Source: an uncultured Lachnospiraceae bacterium | GTDB taxonomy: Bacteria; Bacillota; Clostridia; Lachnospirales; Lachnospiraceae | Assembly (NCBI GenBank): GCA_946624935.1 | Contig: CAMOSN010000010.1 | Location: 1 to 35,543 of the forward strand | Direction: 5' to 3' | DNA: 35,543 nt | Part shown: positions 8,501 to 16,229 of the stretch, piece by piece | How the letters are laid out: every line of letters begins with the position of its first letter | How positions within the stretch are numbered: position 1 is the first letter of the stretch | Position numbers and translations under genes: made by a program | The notes under the pieces: generated by a model | What the model saw: only the letters and a program-made list of their open reading frames with translations | Databases searched by the model: none | What the model was told of the DNA's origin: nothing

Positions 8501-8812
8501 ACCGGCAACACCTGGGAAATCATCAACGAGGAAGGCATCCCGGCTGTGAAGGTACGCAAGCAGTACGAAGGACGTCCGAACATCCTCGACTACATGACCA
8601 ACGGAGAGATCCAGCTGATCGTCAACTCACCGGTCGGCAAGGACAGCATCCACGACGACAGCTACCTGCGCCGCAATGCCATCCGGCTGCGCATCCCGTA
8701 CATCACCACCGTGGCCGCCGCCAGAGCCGCCGCGGAGGGAATTCTGTACATGAAGCAGCATGAAGCTGGTGAGATCCACTCCCTGCAGGAGTGGCATGCC
8801 ATGATCCACTAA
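5594..8812 (+). CDS. carB: Carbamoyl phosphate synthase large subunit
   Basis: 1072 residues, the full length of the family. It makes carbamoyl phosphate from bicarbonate, ammonia (channelled from the glutaminase subunit CarA) and two ATP, feeding pyrimidine and arginine synthesis. The N-terminal motif [20 protein letters not shown] and its repeat [20 protein letters not shown] (about residue 553) show the two homologous ATP-grasp halves; the oligomerisation domain is about 400-550 and the allosteric MGS-like domain is about 935-1072. Start ATG 5594 follows AGAAAGGGAACACTGT. carA is not next to it: upstream is a spacer with a mobile-element remnant and downstream is a terminator, so the gene is transcribed alone here. 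Codon use is strongly biased to G/C-ending codons, consistent with high expression. Confidence 0.98.
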   Translation: [1072 protein letters not shown]

Positions 8813-8824
8813 ATAAAAAACTTG

Positions 8825-8851
8825 TGCCATCGGGAGACCGGTGGCATTTTT
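8825..8851 (+). terminator. Rho-independent terminator after carB
   Basis: 9 bp stem TGCCATCGG / CCGGTGGCA (one G-T pair), GAGA tetraloop and a TTTTT tail, 12 bp after the carB stop. Confidence 0.88.
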
Positions 8852-8890
8852 GTATACTTATCTGGATGATAGATTCAGTGCGCCTCATGC

Positions 8891-8919
8891 TTGACATGAA
8901 AACGAAAGTATGCTATCCT
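8891..8919 (+). promoter_or_regulatory. Sigma-A promoter of lon
   Basis: Consensus TTGACA (8891-8896), 17 bp spacer and TATCCT (8914-8919). The predicted start point near 8926 falls inside the CIRCE element that follows, so HrcA bound there would block transcription. Confidence 0.75.
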
Positions 8920-8920
8920 A

Positions 8921-8947
8921 TCAGCACTCTAATAATACGAGTGCTAA
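8921..8947 (+). promoter_or_regulatory. CIRCE operator (HrcA binding site)
   Basis: TCAGCACTC, nine bases, GAGTGCTAA. The known CIRCE consensus is TTAGCACTC-N9-GAGTGCTAA; the spacing is exact and only one position of the left arm differs from perfect dyad symmetry. It lies between the lon promoter and its ribosome binding site, placing lon under HrcA heat-shock repression. Confidence 0.92.
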
Positions 8948-8973
8948 CAAAGATGGGAAAGGAAGTGGAGTAA

Positions 8974-11292
8974 ATGACAGTAATCCCTGTATTTGATTCA
9001 ATATTGGTGCCGGATGTCAATCTTTATTTTAAGAAGGAGAAGTTTGAGGCCGCGGCCGGGCATGCACCTGCTGGCGGGGAGCAGGTGGTGCTGCTTCCGG
9101 CAAAAACCGCGATCCGTCCGGGAGAGCTGGAGCCGGAGGATTTTTATGAGATCGCCCTGGTCGGTACGGTGGCGGATCCGGAGGTGAACGGTTATGTAGT
9201 GGTGCGGGCGACCCGGCGTGTCAATGTGGAAAAGCTTACCGTCACGCAGGATGGTCTGGTCGAGGGTACCTTTACGGACCGGCCGGATCTGGGCGATATT
9301 TCCTCCGCACAGCAGAAGGAGCATCTGGAGAAGATCCGGGAGGCCTTCAATGAGTTCCTCTCAAAGCAGGAGTGGGGAAACATGGTGAAGCAGTATATCA
9401 TGCAGTGGTCCTCCGTGGCGGAGGTCGCGGCGGGACTGTCTTCACGGCTGCGGATCACCAGTGCCGAAAAGTATGATATCCTGGCGGAGGATTCTCTGGC
9501 AAAACGGATCGAACTGATGGAGCGGGCGATCTACGAATTCCTGGAGGTGTCGAAGCTGAGTTCGGAAGCGGCTTCCGCGCAGCAGGAGGATCACCAGAAG
9601 ATGTACCGGGAGTCGGCCATCAAAAAGCAGATGGAGTATCTGCAGAATGAGCTCGACGAAATGCACCCGGAGAATGTGTCGGATGTGCGCAAGCTGGAAG
9701 AGCGCATTGAACAATGCGGCGTGAGCGGTGAGGCGAAGGAAGAGGCGCTGAAGGTTCTGGGACGCATGAAGCAGAACGGGAGCAATAGTCCGGAGTACGG
9801 GATGCTGTACGATTATCTGGATTTTCTGACCTCGCTGCCATGGAAGAATGAGGAACGCCCGGACATTGATTTAGCCAGAGCGGAGCAGGTCCTGGAGGAG
9901 GATCATTTCGGTCTGAAAAAGGTGAAACACCGGATTCTGCAGCAGATCGCCGTGATGAACCTGAAGAAGAAGCAGGGTGGATCGATCCTGCTGTTTGTCG
10001 GGGCACCCGGCACAGGGAAGACCAGTATCGGCCAGAGCATCGCGAAGGCGCTTGGCCGTGAGTATGTGCGCGTGAGCCTGGGCGGGGTACGTGACGAAGC
10101 GGAGATCCGTGGTCACCGGAGAACCTATATCGGGGCCATGCCGGGCAGGATCATCGACGGGATCCGCCGCTGCGGCTCAAAGGATCCGGTGATGGTGCTG
10201 GATGAGGTGGACAAGCTGGGGATTTCCTACAATGGGGATCCCTCCAGCGCGCTGCTGGAGGTGCTCGATCCGGAGCAGAATGCAACCTTCACGGATCATT
10301 ATATGAATGTGCCTTATGATCTGTCCGGTGTTGTATTTCTGTGCACGGCCAACTCGGTGGATACCATTCCGGAACCGCTGCTCAACCGCATGGAGGTGAT
10401 TTCATTCCCCGGCTATACCCAGACGGAGAAGGAGCAGATCGTACGGCGTCATCTTCTTCCGAAATCCATGGAGAGCATGGGCCTTTCGCAGGGGCAGATC
10501 ACGCTGACGGATGAAGCGGTGGAGCATCTGATCTCCGATTATACGATGGAGGGCGGTGTGCGTGGCCTGAAGCGGTGCCTGGATACGATCTGCCGTGAGG
10601 CTGCCGTACGGGTGTCCCGGGAGATGGGAGAAGCCGGGGGGAAGACTCCGATGAGCATTACACTGACGAAAGATGACCTGAAGGAATATCTTGACCGCCG
10701 GCCGATCCGGCATGAGCATACCCTCGAAAAGCAGCGCCGCGGGATCGTCACCGGGATGGCCTGGACGGCTGCCGGCGGAGAAATCCTGCTGATCGAGACT
10801 TTGTTCACAAAGGGCAGCGGAAAGACCATTATCACCGGTCAGCTCGGCGATGTGATGAAGGAATCCGCGCAGATCGCCGTGAGCCTGGTGAAGGCAATGT
10901 ATCCGGACAAGGCGGCGATGTTTGAGGAAAATGATCTGCACATCCATGTGCCGGCCGGGGCGGTGCCCAAGGATGGCCCCTCCGCCGGAATCACACTGAC
11001 GACGGCCATCGCATCGCTGGTCACAGGGGAGAGTGTCAGCCCGAAGATCGCCATGACCGGTGAGATTTCTCTCCGCGGTGCGGTCATGCCTATCGGCGGC
11101 CTGCCTGAAAAGCTCATGGCTGCCGTGCGGGCCGGGGTTGAGCAGGCGCTCATTCCCGAGGATAACGTGCAGGATCTGGAGGATGTTCCGGAGGAGGTAC
11201 GTGTCCGGCTGAAGATTACACCTGTGAAAACCATAGACGATGTGCTGCGGGAGACCGGGCTTGCACTTCCCGGACTGACCTTCGCAGCCTGA
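8974..11292 (+). CDS. lon: ATP-dependent protease Lon
   Basis: 772 residues, the usual size for LonA. The N-terminal substrate-binding domain (about 1-200) and a coiled-coil region lead to the AAA+ module with Walker A GAPGTGKT at 343-350 and Walker B VMVLDEVDK (Asp410-Glu411), followed by the protease domain with catalytic Ser670 in PKDGPSAG and Lys713 in GGLPEKLMAA; the 43-residue Ser-Lys spacing equals that of E. coli Lon. It degrades misfolded and regulatory proteins in the cytoplasm. Start ATG 8974 follows GGAAAGGAAGTGGAG. A sigma-A promoter with CIRCE lies directly upstream, predicting induction by heat through HrcA. It appears to be a single-gene transcript. Confidence 0.97.
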   Translation: MTVIPVFDSILVPDVNLYFKKEKFEAAAGHAPAGGEQVVLLPAKTAIRPGELEPEDFYEIALVGTVADPEVNGYVVVRATRRVNVEKLTVTQDGLVEGTFTDRPDLGDISSAQQKEHLEKIREAFNEFLSKQEWGNMVKQYIMQWSSVAEVAAGLSSRLRITSAEKYDILAEDSLAKRIELMERAIYEFLEVSKLSSEAASAQQEDHQKMYRESAIKKQMEYLQNELDEMHPENVSDVRKLEERIEQCGVSGEAKEEALKVLGRMKQNGSNSPEYGMLYDYLDFLTSLPWKNEERPDIDLARAEQVLEEDHFGLKKVKHRILQQIAVMNLKKKQGGSILLFVGAPGTGKTSIGQSIAKALGREYVRVSLGGVRDEAEIRGHRRTYIGAMPGRIIDGIRRCGSKDPVMVLDEVDKLGISYNGDPSSALLEVLDPEQNATFTDHYMNVPYDLSGVVFLCTANSVDTIPEPLLNRMEVISFPGYTQTEKEQIVRRHLLPKSMESMGLSQGQITLTDEAVEHLISDYTMEGGVRGLKRCLDTICREAAVRVSREMGEAGGKTPMSITLTKDDLKEYLDRRPIRHEHTLEKQRRGIVTGMAWTAAGGEILLIETLFTKGSGKTIITGQLGDVMKESAQIAVSLVKAMYPDKAAMFEENDLHIHVPAGAVPKDGPSAGITLTTAIASLVTGESVSPKIAMTGEISLRGAVMPIGGLPEKLMAAVRAGVEQALIPEDNVQDLEDVPEEVRVRLKITPVKTIDDVLRETGLALPGLTFAA

Positions 11293-11301
11293 CACGCAGA
11301 C

Positions 11302-11318
11302 AAAGGCATGGCCTTTTC
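11302..11318 (+). terminator. Weak terminator-like hairpin after lon
   Basis: AAAGGC-ATG-GCCTTT with two further T residues, ten bases after the lon stop. The stem is short (6 bp), so termination may be partial. Confidence 0.35.
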
Positions 11319-11363
11319 GGAGCCGGCAGACCTGTTCCCGCGCTCCGTCTTTCTGATTGGCCC

Positions 11364-11393
11364 TTGTCACTTTTGCCGCGAATATGTTAGACT
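11364..11393 (+). promoter_or_regulatory. Possible sigma-A promoter of the serine acetyltransferase gene
   Basis: TTGTCA (11364-11369), 18 bp, TAGACT (11388-11393). This would give a leader of about 100 bases. No T-box or S-box consensus was recognised in the leader. Confidence 0.4.
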
Positions 11394-11501
11394 ATGCCAT
11401 ATGTACATACTGCGGCGTAATGTTATACGCATGACTTATGCTGAAAAAGCCCAGCGGGAAATGAGCCGCCCGGGGGCGCCCTACAGGAGAGGACAGGAAG
11501 G

Positions 11502-12509
11502 ATGAAGAGTTTTATTTCCGATAACATACAATCGGCGATTGGCCGGATCATGGAGGATTTCGGGTCCGGAAGACCGATCGACAGCCTGCATGCGTTAAGC
11601 GAGCCGGACAAGGAGATCATTACCGGCATCACGGACCGTCTTCTGCGGGTGGTCTATCCGGGGTATTATCATGACAGGACCTACCGCTATTATGAGATTC
11701 GCAATAATCTGACGGTCGCCATCGAGGACATTGCCTATCACCTGAAAAAGCAGATCAGCAATTCCCTGAAGAACGAGCGGGTCGGGATCCTCTATGAGAA
11801 CCTGGAGATTCCGGACGGCGAGACGGACGAGATCCTGCCGCCGCTGGAGATCGCACATATTGAGGAGCAGGCCGAGCAGATCACGATCGAATTTCTGCGG
11901 TGTATTCCGAAGGTGCGGGAATATCTGGATACGGATCTGGAGGCGTTTTTCGACGGCGATCCCGCGGCGGAGAGCAGGGATGAGATCATTCTGTGCTATC
12001 CCGGCTTCTATGCCATTACGGTATACCGGCTGGCTCATGAGCTGTATCTGCTGAAGGTCCCGATGCTCCCGCGGATCATGACAGAATATGCCCACACGCA
12101 GACCGGAATCGACATCAATCCGGGTGCCACGATCGGAAAGTATTTCTTCATCGACCACGGTACCGGCATTGTGATCGGAGAAACCACAACGATCGGCGAG
12201 CATGTCAAGGTGTACCAGGGGGTAACGCTCGGCGCCCTTTCGACCCGGGGCGGCAGGAAGCTCCAGAACAAAAAGCGTCATCCCACCATCGAGGACAATG
12301 TGACGATCTATTCCGGAGCCTCTATTCTCGGCGGAGATACGGTCATCGGAAAGAATTCCATCATCGGCGGCAACGTCTTTATTACGGACTCCATCGAGCC
12401 GGATACGCGGGTGAGCGTGAAAAATCAGGAGCTTCGCTTCGACAGTGATCATCAGAAGCTGACCCCGGCTCCCGAGCGGGAGAGCGAGGCCTGGTTCTAC
12501 ATCATTTAA
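11502..12509 (+). CDS. cysE: Serine O-acetyltransferase
   Basis: 335 residues. It transfers acetyl from acetyl-CoA to L-serine, giving O-acetylserine for cysteine synthesis. The C-terminal half is a left-handed beta helix: hexapeptide repeats run from about residue 195 (TGIDINPGATIGKYFFIDHG) to 300, with the HG of FIDHGTG and the GVTLG loop typical of serine acetyltransferases. The N-terminal helical region of about 190 residues is longer than in E. coli CysE, like the long variants found in anaerobic bacteria. ATG 11502 is preceded by AGGAGAGGACAGGAAGG. No cysK is adjacent. A sugar or other acyl-acceptor specificity cannot be excluded, but YAHTQTGIDI plus the length favours serine acetyltransferase. 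Confidence 0.88.
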   Translation: MKSFISDNIQSAIGRIMEDFGSGRPIDSLHALSEPDKEIITGITDRLLRVVYPGYYHDRTYRYYEIRNNLTVAIEDIAYHLKKQISNSLKNERVGILYENLEIPDGETDEILPPLEIAHIEEQAEQITIEFLRCIPKVREYLDTDLEAFFDGDPAAESRDEIILCYPGFYAITVYRLAHELYLLKVPMLPRIMTEYAHTQTGIDINPGATIGKYFFIDHGTGIVIGETTTIGEHVKVYQGVTLGALSTRGGRKLQNKKRHPTIEDNVTIYSGASILGGDTVIGKNSIIGGNVFITDSIEPDTRVSVKNQELRFDSDHQKLTPAPERESEAWFYII

Positions 12510-12538
12510 ATCCTTCTCAAACTTAAGAAAATAGATAG

Positions 12539-12567
12539 TTGACGGTTGCACGAAGGAATGAGAAAAT
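12539..12567 (+). promoter_or_regulatory. Possible promoter of the SH3-repeat protein gene
   Basis: TTGACG (12539-12544), 17 bp, GAAAAT (12562-12567). A perfect GGGATC-CATT-GATCCC hairpin (12597-12612) lies in the leader just before the AAGGAGGG ribosome binding site and could affect translation initiation. Confidence 0.4.
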
Positions 12568-12629
12568 ACAGTTATCCAGACGGAGAAAGAAAAAACGGGA
12601 TCCATTGATCCCTTAAGGAGGGAAAGACT

Positions 12630-13631
12630 ATGAAAAACGTACGCAGGTTTCTTTTGACAATGGCAGCTGCGGCTATGGTGCTCCTTGCACCGGCAGGCAT
12701 CTCTTCCGTAACGGGAAGCATGAAGGCTCAGGCAGCCGGGCCGTCTGTATCCTCGAGCTACATTTCCTATACCGTGAGTGTGCAGAGCGGCTATCTGGCG
12801 CTTCGCTCCGCGAAAGCCTACAGCTCCGCCAACGAGATCGGCAGGCTGTGGACCGGCGAAACGGTTCAGGTGATCGACACCAGTGATTCTCAGTACTGGT
12901 ATGTGTATGCACCGACCCTTGGGAAGTACGGTTATGTGAATAAGGATTACCTGAAGGGAGCAGCGGCTCCGTCGAGCTCCTCCATCAACTATACGGTAAA
13001 GGTAAGCAGCGGATATCTTGCCCTTCGTACCGCAAAAGCCTATGACTCTGCCAATGAGATCGGAAGACTGTGGACCGGTGACGGCGTGCAGGTGACGGAT
13101 ACCAGTGATTCCCAGTACTGGTATGTGTACGCACCGACGCTGGGCAAGTACGGTTATGTGAACAAGGACTATCTGGTTGCGACATCCTCTGCGCCGTCCA
13201 AGTCCGGAACGACTTACAATGTGAAAGTGCAGGAAGGTTATCTGGCGCTTCGTACCGCGAAGGCTTACGATTCCGCCAACGAGATCGGCAAGCTGTGGAC
13301 CGGCGAAACGGTGCAGGTCATTGATACCAGCGATTCTCAGTACTGGTATGTATATGCACCGACGCTTGGCAAATATGGTTATGTAAATAAGGATTACCTC
13401 TATGCAGGTTCCTCCGCACCGAGCTCCTCCTACATTCCGAAGACGGTGAGCGTGCGGGACGGATATCTGGCACTTCGCACCGCAAAGGCTTACGACTCCT
13501 CCAACGAGATCGGCAAGCTGTGGACCGGTGAGACCGTCCAGGTGATCGACACCAGCGACTCTCAGTACTGGTATGTGTATGCGCCGACGCTTGGCAAATA
13601 CGGTTATGTGAATAAGGACTACCTGTATTAA
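12630..13631 (+). CDS. Secreted protein with four bacterial SH3 repeats
   Basis: 333 residues. A signal peptide (basic MKNVRRF, hydrophobic stretch 8-24, cleavage near the AQA-A at about 34-37) is followed by four nearly identical SH3b-like repeats of 74-75 residues, with GYLALR at codons starting 12789, 13011, 13236 and 13461. Each repeat contains NEIG(R/K)LWTG, TSDSQYWYVYAPTLGKYGYVNKDYL. Repeats are joined by Ser/Ala/Pro-rich linkers. SH3b domains usually bind peptidoglycan or cell-surface polymers; no enzymatic domain or sortase motif is present, so a wall-associated adhesin or binding protein is inferred. The ribosome binding site AAGGAGGG precedes ATG 12630. The acidic secreted protein 21 bp downstream is probably co-transcribed. 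Confidence 0.85.
   Translation: MKNVRRFLLTMAAAAMVLLAPAGISSVTGSMKAQAAGPSVSSSYISYTVSVQSGYLALRSAKAYSSANEIGRLWTGETVQVIDTSDSQYWYVYAPTLGKYGYVNKDYLKGAAAPSSSSINYTVKVSSGYLALRTAKAYDSANEIGRLWTGDGVQVTDTSDSQYWYVYAPTLGKYGYVNKDYLVATSSAPSKSGTTYNVKVQEGYLALRTAKAYDSANEIGKLWTGETVQVIDTSDSQYWYVYAPTLGKYGYVNKDYLYAGSSAPSSSYIPKTVSVRDGYLALRTAKAYDSSNEIGKLWTGETVQVIDTSDSQYWYVYAPTLGKYGYVNKDYLY
12769..13628 (+). repeat. Four in-frame tandem repeats of 222-225 bp
   Basis: The SH3 units are close at DNA as well as protein level (period 222, 225, 225 bp), differing mainly at third codon positions and in the linkers. Such arrays can gain or lose units by recombination. Confidence 0.85.
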
Positions 13632-13652
13632 GGCTGATCGAAAGGATGTTCC

Positions 13653-14342
13653 ATGATTAAAAAATCGTCAATGATGATGCTGGCAGGGTTTGCCTGCCTG
13701 TATCTTGCATTCCCCTGTGCTGCAGAGGATGAGGCTTTTGAAACCGAGATCACAATCGACCTGGACGAGCTGGATCTGGAAAACGGCGAGGCAGAGATCG
13801 ACCTCGGAGAGCTCTTTGCGGATGAAGGCTATGACTACGAGGAAGACGGCGACTATGAGGAAAGCGATGACTTCATAGAGGAGAATTCCGAGGTGTACTG
13901 GTACACTGTCCGCTATCATGAGGATGAGCAGGACATGGTGATGCTCAATGATGTCATTGTGTATCTTCCCGAAAGCTGGACCGGACAGTATGACATGATC
14001 ATCCGCGATGACCGGGTGGACTTCTACCATACGAAGAGCCGTGCGGGATGGACGCTGAAGGGGGAAGATGCAGGACTGCTCTTTTCCGTGTGTACAAGTA
14101 CGGATGACAGCTATACCGAGGTTCCGGAATTCCAGGATATGGGACAGGGCAGCGATGGTCTGTACTACTATCTGATGTTCCCATCGGATGCACAGGCGTA
14201 TCCGGATGACGAGGAGATCCGTGCAGGCTATGAAGAGCTTTATGCGCAGATCGACCGGGTGAAGGAAGAATCCTTCAGCCTGAACGATTATTATGTCGGA
14301 GCAGAAGAGTTCGAAGGAATGACGGAAGAGGAAACCGAATAA
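13653..14342 (+). CDS. Small secreted acidic protein of unknown function
   Basis: 229 residues. It has a signal peptide (MIKKSSMMMLAGFACLYLAF, predicted cleavage after CAA at about residue 24), then an extremely acidic low-complexity stretch (about 30-85, rich in Asp, Glu and Tyr), then a globular C-terminal part (about 85-220) with WYTVRYHEDEQ and YYYLMFPSDAQAYPDDEEIRAGYEEL that I do not recognise. AAAGGATG precedes ATG 13653. It follows the SH3-repeat gene by 21 bp and ends before a strong terminator, so the two form an operon and may act together at the cell surface. An anionic region of this kind could bind cations or a basic wall protein, but this is a guess. Confidence 0.7.
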   Translation: MIKKSSMMMLAGFACLYLAFPCAAEDEAFETEITIDLDELDLENGEAEIDLGELFADEGYDYEEDGDYEESDDFIEENSEVYWYTVRYHEDEQDMVMLNDVIVYLPESWTGQYDMIIRDDRVDFYHTKSRAGWTLKGEDAGLLFSVCTSTDDSYTEVPEFQDMGQGSDGLYYYLMFPSDAQAYPDDEEIRAGYEELYAQIDRVKEESFSLNDYYVGAEEFEGMTEEETE

Positions 14343-14406
14343 ACAAATGGCCGGAACGCGGAAGCTGCGCTGATCTGTGATGGCACATTCGGTGACAGAT
14401 GGAAAG

Positions 14407-14456
14407 CTGCCGCATTAAGTAAAGGATGGATGTCCACTTAATGCGGCAGTTTTTTC
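14407..14456 (+). terminator. Strong Rho-independent terminator
   Basis: Perfect 14 bp stem CTGCCGCATTAAGT / ACTTAATGCGGCAG, 15-base loop, then TTTTTT. It ends the SH3-repeat operon. Confidence 0.92.
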
Positions 14457-14502
14457 GTGTTTTAGTGAAATGTACGATGCCTGATGACAGCATCTGAAAG
14501 AA

Positions 14503-14561
14503 AGCAGGCCGTCCGCGGGGGCCGGGGAGAGAGCAGGCCGGCTGCCCGGGGCCGGGGAGAG
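14503..14561 (+). repeat. GC-rich 29 bp tandem duplication upstream of glpK
   Basis: Two adjacent copies starting AGCAGGCCG at 14503 and 14532, each ending GGGGCCGGGGAGAG. Together they hold four runs of four or more G, so a G-quadruplex is possible on this strand. The copies lie about 60-115 bp before the glpK start. Confidence 0.65.
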
Positions 14562-14618
14562 AAGCAAGTCCGATGCGGCAGCTGAAAAAAGGTGCCGACT
14601 GTTACGAGGGAGGAAATC

Positions 14619-16148
14619 ATGGCAGGAAAATATATCATGGCGCTTGACGCCGGAACCACCAGCAATCGCTGCATTCTTTTTGACCATGCAGGGAAGATCT
14701 GCGCGACGGCGCAGAGGGAATTCTCACAGTTCTATCCAAAGGCAGGATGGGTGGAGCATGATCCCTACGAGATTTTCAATGTGATGCTCGGCGTGGCCAG
14801 AGAAGCGATGATGAAGCTTGGGGTGACGGCTTCCGATATCGCTGCGATCGGCATCACGAATCAAAGGGAGACCACCATCGTGTGGGACCGCACGACGAAT
14901 CAGCCGGTTTATAATGCAATTGTATGGCAGTGCAGGCGCACATCCGAGTATTGCAGCATGCTGGAGAAGGAAGGCTGGGAGGAACGCATCCGGGAGAAGA
15001 CCGGCCTGAAGCTGGATGCCTATTTTTCCGCCACCAAGATTCACTGGATTCTGGAGCATGTAGAAGGTGCGCGCGAAAAGGCTGAGAGGGGCGACCTGCT
15101 GTTCGGAACGGTCGAGACCTGGCTGATCTGGAAGCTGACCGGTGGAAAGGTTCATGTGACGGATTACTCCAATGCCTCCCGGACAATGCTCTACAATATC
15201 TATCAGCTTGACTGGGATCAGGAGCTGCTGGACCTGTTCAAAATTCCCAGGAGCATGATGCCGGAGGTCAGAAACTGCTCGGAGGTGTACGCACAGACAG
15301 CGCCGGAGTATCTGGGGGGACCGATCCCCATTGCCGGTGCGGCAGGCGACCAGCAGTCCGCCCTGTTCGGGCAGCAGTGCTTTGTCCCAGGCAGTGTAAA
15401 GAACACCTACGGGACCGGTGGATTTCTGCTGATGAACAGTGGGGAGACACCAATGCCGTCCAGCCATGGTCTGGTGACGACGATTGCATGGGGGATCGAT
15501 GGAAAGATCACTTATGCGCTGGAGGGCTCCGTGATGATCGCGGGGGCCGTGATTCAGTGGCTGAGGGATGAACTGCATCTGATCGATTCCGCGGTGGACA
15601 CGGAGTATCTCGCCTCCAAGGTGAAGGACACCAACGGCTGCTACCTGGTGCCGGCCTTTGTGGGCCTTGGCGCGCCCTACTGGAATCCCTACGCCAGGGG
15701 TGTATTTATCGGCCTCTCCCGGGGGGTGAACAAGAGCCATATGGTGCGCGCAGCCCTCGAATCCATGGCCTTTCAGGCAAATGATGTACTCGCTGCCATG
15801 ACAGCGGATTCGGGGATCGCACTGAAGGAGCTGCGGGTAGACGGCGGTGCCAGCGCAAATAATATCCTGGTCCAGACACAGGCGGATCTGTCCGACATCA
15901 CCGTGATCCGTCCGGCCTGCGTCGAGACGACAGCCATGGGCGCTGCGTATCTGGCTGGTCTGTCGGTGGGATACTGGAAGGACAGCGCGGACCTGGTCGC
16001 CTGCACAAGGATGAATGGCGATGAAGGCCGGGAAGCCTCCAAAGCGGAAGAACATTTTGTGCCTTCGATCGGGGACGAGGAGCGTCAGATCCGCCTGAAG
16101 CACTGGCAGAAGGCAGTGAAGTGCGCCCAGTACTGGACCGAGATCTGA
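14619..16148 (+). CDS. glpK: Glycerol kinase
   Basis: 509 residues, family length about 500. It phosphorylates glycerol to glycerol 3-phosphate with ATP in the cytoplasm. FGGY-family motifs are visible: the phosphate-binding [15 protein letters not shown] at 8-22, [13 protein letters not shown] near 80-92, the [16 protein letters not shown] and [12 protein letters not shown] region, and the signature-2 region from [23 protein letters not shown] 14619 has GAGGGAGGAAATC upstream; a GTG nine codons earlier is in frame but has no ribosome binding site. The glycerol facilitator and glpD are not adjacent; the next gene is an MFS transporter 81 bp away, which may share the transcript. Its leader carries a GC-rich tandem duplication. 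Confidence 0.95.
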   Translation: MAGKYIMALDAGTTSNRCILFDHAGKICATAQREFSQFYPKAGWVEHDPYEIFNVMLGVAREAMMKLGVTASDIAAIGITNQRETTIVWDRTTNQPVYNAIVWQCRRTSEYCSMLEKEGWEERIREKTGLKLDAYFSATKIHWILEHVEGAREKAERGDLLFGTVETWLIWKLTGGKVHVTDYSNASRTMLYNIYQLDWDQELLDLFKIPRSMMPEVRNCSEVYAQTAPEYLGGPIPIAGAAGDQQSALFGQQCFVPGSVKNTYGTGGFLLMNSGETPMPSSHGLVTTIAWGIDGKITYALEGSVMIAGAVIQWLRDELHLIDSAVDTEYLASKVKDTNGCYLVPAFVGLGAPYWNPYARGVFIGLSRGVNKSHMVRAALESMAFQANDVLAAMTADSGIALKELRVDGGASANNILVQTQADLSDITVIRPACVETTAMGAAYLAGLSVGYWKDSADLVACTRMNGDEGREASKAEEHFVPSIGDEERQIRLKHWQKAVKCAQYWTEI

Positions 16149-16229
16149 GCAGCCGCTGTCCTGCATGCGCCGGACTTGAATCTGTACTCGGATCGATCCC
16201 CGGGAGGAAAAGGAAGCATTATTACATTT

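Noticed and set aside
11308-11505. Possible 65-residue protein between lon and the serine acetyltransferase gene
   Set aside because: It starts inside the terminator-like hairpin, has no ribosome binding site and shows no recognisable composition.
12769-13628. CRISPR-like repeat spacing in the SH3 array
   Set aside because: The repeats are long, in frame and encode protein domains; no short repeat-spacer array exists in the window.
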